7,013 nucleotides of DNA from an uncultured Acetatifactor sp. (lineage in GTDB: Bacteria; Bacillota; Clostridia; Lachnospirales; Lachnospiraceae), in the NCBI GenBank assembly GCA_947644185.1, contig CANRZC010000118.1, positions 1-7,013 of the forward strand. Reading direction: 5' to 3'. Under the pieces are notes generated by a model that was not told the DNA's origin, made no database searches, and saw only the letters and a list, made by a program, of their open reading frames with translations. A program made the translations under genes and the position numbers. Shown in pieces: positions 5,952-7,013 of this stretch. Within the stretch, counting starts at the first letter, position 1; each line of letters begins with the position of its first letter.

Positions 5952-6922
5952 TAGGCCCAGTACATAGCACCTCTATCCTCATAAATAAGCACATTCTTCA
6001 AAAAGCTGATAGCCTTCTCCAGGCCTTCCTTGCCAGACATCAGGCCATCCTCATGCTCAATGCTGATAGCATAGTCATAGCCCACCATGCGCAGCTGGGA
6101 AATAATATCTCTCCAATAGTCCTCCCCATTGCCGTATCCCACTGTGCGGAAGATCCAGGACCTGTCCAACTCTTTGCCGTAGTGATCTGTATCCAGCACA
6201 CCATTCACTGCTGTATTCCTGGCGTCAACGCGCGTATCCTTGGCATGGAAATGGAAAATCGCATTCTCCTTGCCCAATTCCCGGATGGATGCGCAGGGGT
6301 CCATGCCCTGCCAGATCAGATGGCTGGGATCAAAGTTTGCGCCAATCTGCGGTCCTACCTCTCTGCGAATGCGCAGCATGGTCTTTGTATTGTAGACGCA
6401 GAAGCCAGGATGCAGCTCAAAGGCTATCTTTGAGACCCCATGGGCCTCGGCAAAGGCCACTTTTTTCTTCCAGTAGGGAATTAGCACTTCATTCCACTGA
6501 TATTCCAGAATTTCGCTGAAATCATCAGGCCAAGGACAAGTAACCCAGTTGGGTGTCTTGTCATCCTTGCTCCCGCCCGGGCAGCCGGAAAAGGTGTTCA
6601 CCACCGGCACCTTCAGCTTCTCAGCCAGCAAAATAGCATTGTCAAAGTCCTTTTCAAAGCTTTCTGCTATCGCTGGGTTGGGATGAACCATGTTCCCATG
6701 GCTGCTCAAGGCACTGATTTCCAGGTGGTATTTGTCCAGTGTCTCCATGAACTTTTCCCTTTTTCCCTCATCCGCCAAAAGCTCAGCTGCGTCACAGTGG
6801 GCTTTGCCCGGGAAACCACCGCATCCGATTTCCACCATCTGCACGCCTCTCTCAGCCAGGAACTTACATGCTTCATCAAAGGGCAAGTCTCCCAATGCTA
6901 CCGTCAATGTTCCCAATTTCAT
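5951..6922 (-). CDS. Sugar phosphate isomerase/epimerase-like TIM-barrel protein, first gene of operon (323 aa)
   Basis: This is the longest of the three xylose-isomerase-like TIM-barrel proteins here. Its metal site is complete by eye: AFELHPG (E169), NFDPSH (D198), FHFHAKDT (H224, H226) and SIEHED (E289). Such enzymes isomerise, epimerise or dehydrate keto-sugars with a divalent metal, and this larger type often sits beside Gfo/Idh/MocA dehydrogenases. EIGCGGFPGKAHCD (31-44) and FSGCPGG (111-117) are further recognisable loops; the latter belongs to an insert of about 30 residues (111-150) that accounts for the extra length. The start is the ATG at 6922, with GGAGGA 6 nt upstream. An ATG at 6949 would add nine residues without a proper ribosome site. 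It ends in TAA at 5951-5953, directly against the palindromic element. The terminator to its right makes it the probable operon leader. Fold is secure, substrate unknown. Confidence 0.93.
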   Translation of the reverse strand: MKLGTLTVALGDLPFDEACKFLAERGVQMVEIGCGGFPGKAHCDAAELLADEGKREKFMETLDKYHLEISALSSHGNMVHPNPAIAESFEKDFDNAILLAEKLKVPVVNTFSGCPGGSKDDKTPNWVTCPWPDDFSEILEYQWNEVLIPYWKKKVAFAEAHGVSKIAFELHPGFCVYNTKTMLRIRREVGPQIGANFDPSHLIWQGMDPCASIRELGKENAIFHFHAKDTRVDARNTAVNGVLDTDHYGKELDRSWIFRTVGYGNGEDYWRDIISQLRMVGYDYAISIEHEDGLMSGKEGLEKAISFLKNVLIYEDRGAMYWA

Positions 6923-6928
6923 GATATC

Positions 6929-6934
6929 TCCTCC
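6929..6934 (-). promoter_or_regulatory. Ribosome binding site that sets the start at 6922
   Basis: GGAGGA on the minus strand, 6 nt before the ATG at 6922. It favours this start over the in-frame ATG at 6949. Confidence 0.82.
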
Positions 6935-6940
6935 ATTTCT

Positions 6941-6972
6941 TTTATACATTTTACCTATTTGTACTGATTATA
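6941..6972 (-). promoter_or_regulatory. Probable operon promoter region
   Basis: The AT-rich stretch between the upstream terminator and the first operon gene holds several -10-like hexamers on the minus strand: TATAAT (6967-6972, made partly from the end of the terminator T-tract), TAAAAT (6948-6953) and TATAAA (6941-6946). None has a good TTGACA-like -35 at 16-18 nt, so the exact promoter cannot be fixed and activator dependence is possible. Placing a promoter here rests mainly on the terminator just upstream. Confidence 0.35.
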
Positions 6973-7010
6973 AAAAAAGACAGCAGAAGAAGATAGATTC
7001 TTTCTGCTGT
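6972..7010 (-). terminator. Rho-independent terminator of a gene beyond the right edge
   Basis: On the minus strand ACAGCAGAA (7010-7002) pairs with TTCTGCTGT (6988-6980), extended past a one-base bulge by GAA/TTC. It is followed by C and seven T residues (6978-6972). It should end a minus-strand transcript arriving from outside the window. The last three bases of the window read TAA on the minus strand and might be that gene's stop, but this cannot be confirmed. Confidence 0.85.
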
Positions 7011-7013
7011 TTA

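Noticed and set aside
5894..6433. A 179-codon plus-strand open frame starting inside the palindromic element
   Set aside because: It is antisense to the 323-aa TIM-barrel gene, which carries a full metal-site motif set, and has no ribosome site or domain.
1..7013. tRNA, rRNA, CRISPR arrays, insertion-sequence transposases
   Set aside because: No cloverleaf with tRNA consensus, no rRNA sequence, no spaced direct repeats and no transposase-like protein was seen on either strand. The three-way junction at 5841-5951 lacks T-loop and anticodon features.

Overview
The window looks like chromosomal DNA of a Gram-positive gut-type Clostridia bacterium, most likely Lachnospiraceae. This is inferred from strong AGGAGG-type ribosome binding sites, moderate GC, the resemblance of the left-hand gene to SpoVB/MurJ-type flippases of spore-forming Firmicutes, and the abundance of sugar-modifying paralogs. 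No species can be named from the sequence alone.

Layout. The left end (1-1640, plus strand) is a nearly complete multidrug/oligosaccharidyl-lipid/polysaccharide (MOP) family membrane flippase, with its first few codons outside the window, followed by a clean intrinsic terminator (1666-1693). Convergent to it, five genes lie on the minus strand and are read from right to left: a 323-aa TIM-barrel protein (5951-6922), a Gfo/Idh/MocA oxidoreductase (4668-5720), a 254-aa TIM-barrel protein (3839-4603), a second Gfo/Idh/MocA oxidoreductase (2679-3758) and a 260-aa TIM-barrel protein (1747-2529). The gaps are 230, 64, 80 and 149 nt, and no convincing terminator lies between the genes, so they probably form one operon. 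A minus-strand intrinsic terminator at 6972-7010 closes whatever gene lies to the right, so the operon most likely starts between it and the gene at 6922.

How the genes may work together. NAD-dependent Gfo/Idh/MocA enzymes oxidise a sugar or cyclitol hydroxyl to a ketone. Metal-dependent xylose-isomerase-like TIM-barrel enzymes then epimerise, isomerise or eliminate next to the new carbonyl. The alternating order barrel-dehydrogenase-barrel-dehydrogenase-barrel suggests a pathway through keto-sugar or keto-inositol intermediates, such as inositol/rhizopine-type catabolism or oxidative opening of glycosides. The substrate cannot be read from the sequence, and no transporter, regulator or kinase is inside the window.

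The most striking non-coding feature is a 142-nt block at 5810-5951, between the first two operon genes. Almost every base is part of an inverted repeat: one 12-bp hairpin beside a three-way junction made of a 9-bp closing stem and two long hairpins. It starts on the last base of the upstream stop codon and has no U-tract. It looks like an inserted palindromic repeat or a structured intercistronic RNA rather than an ordinary terminator.
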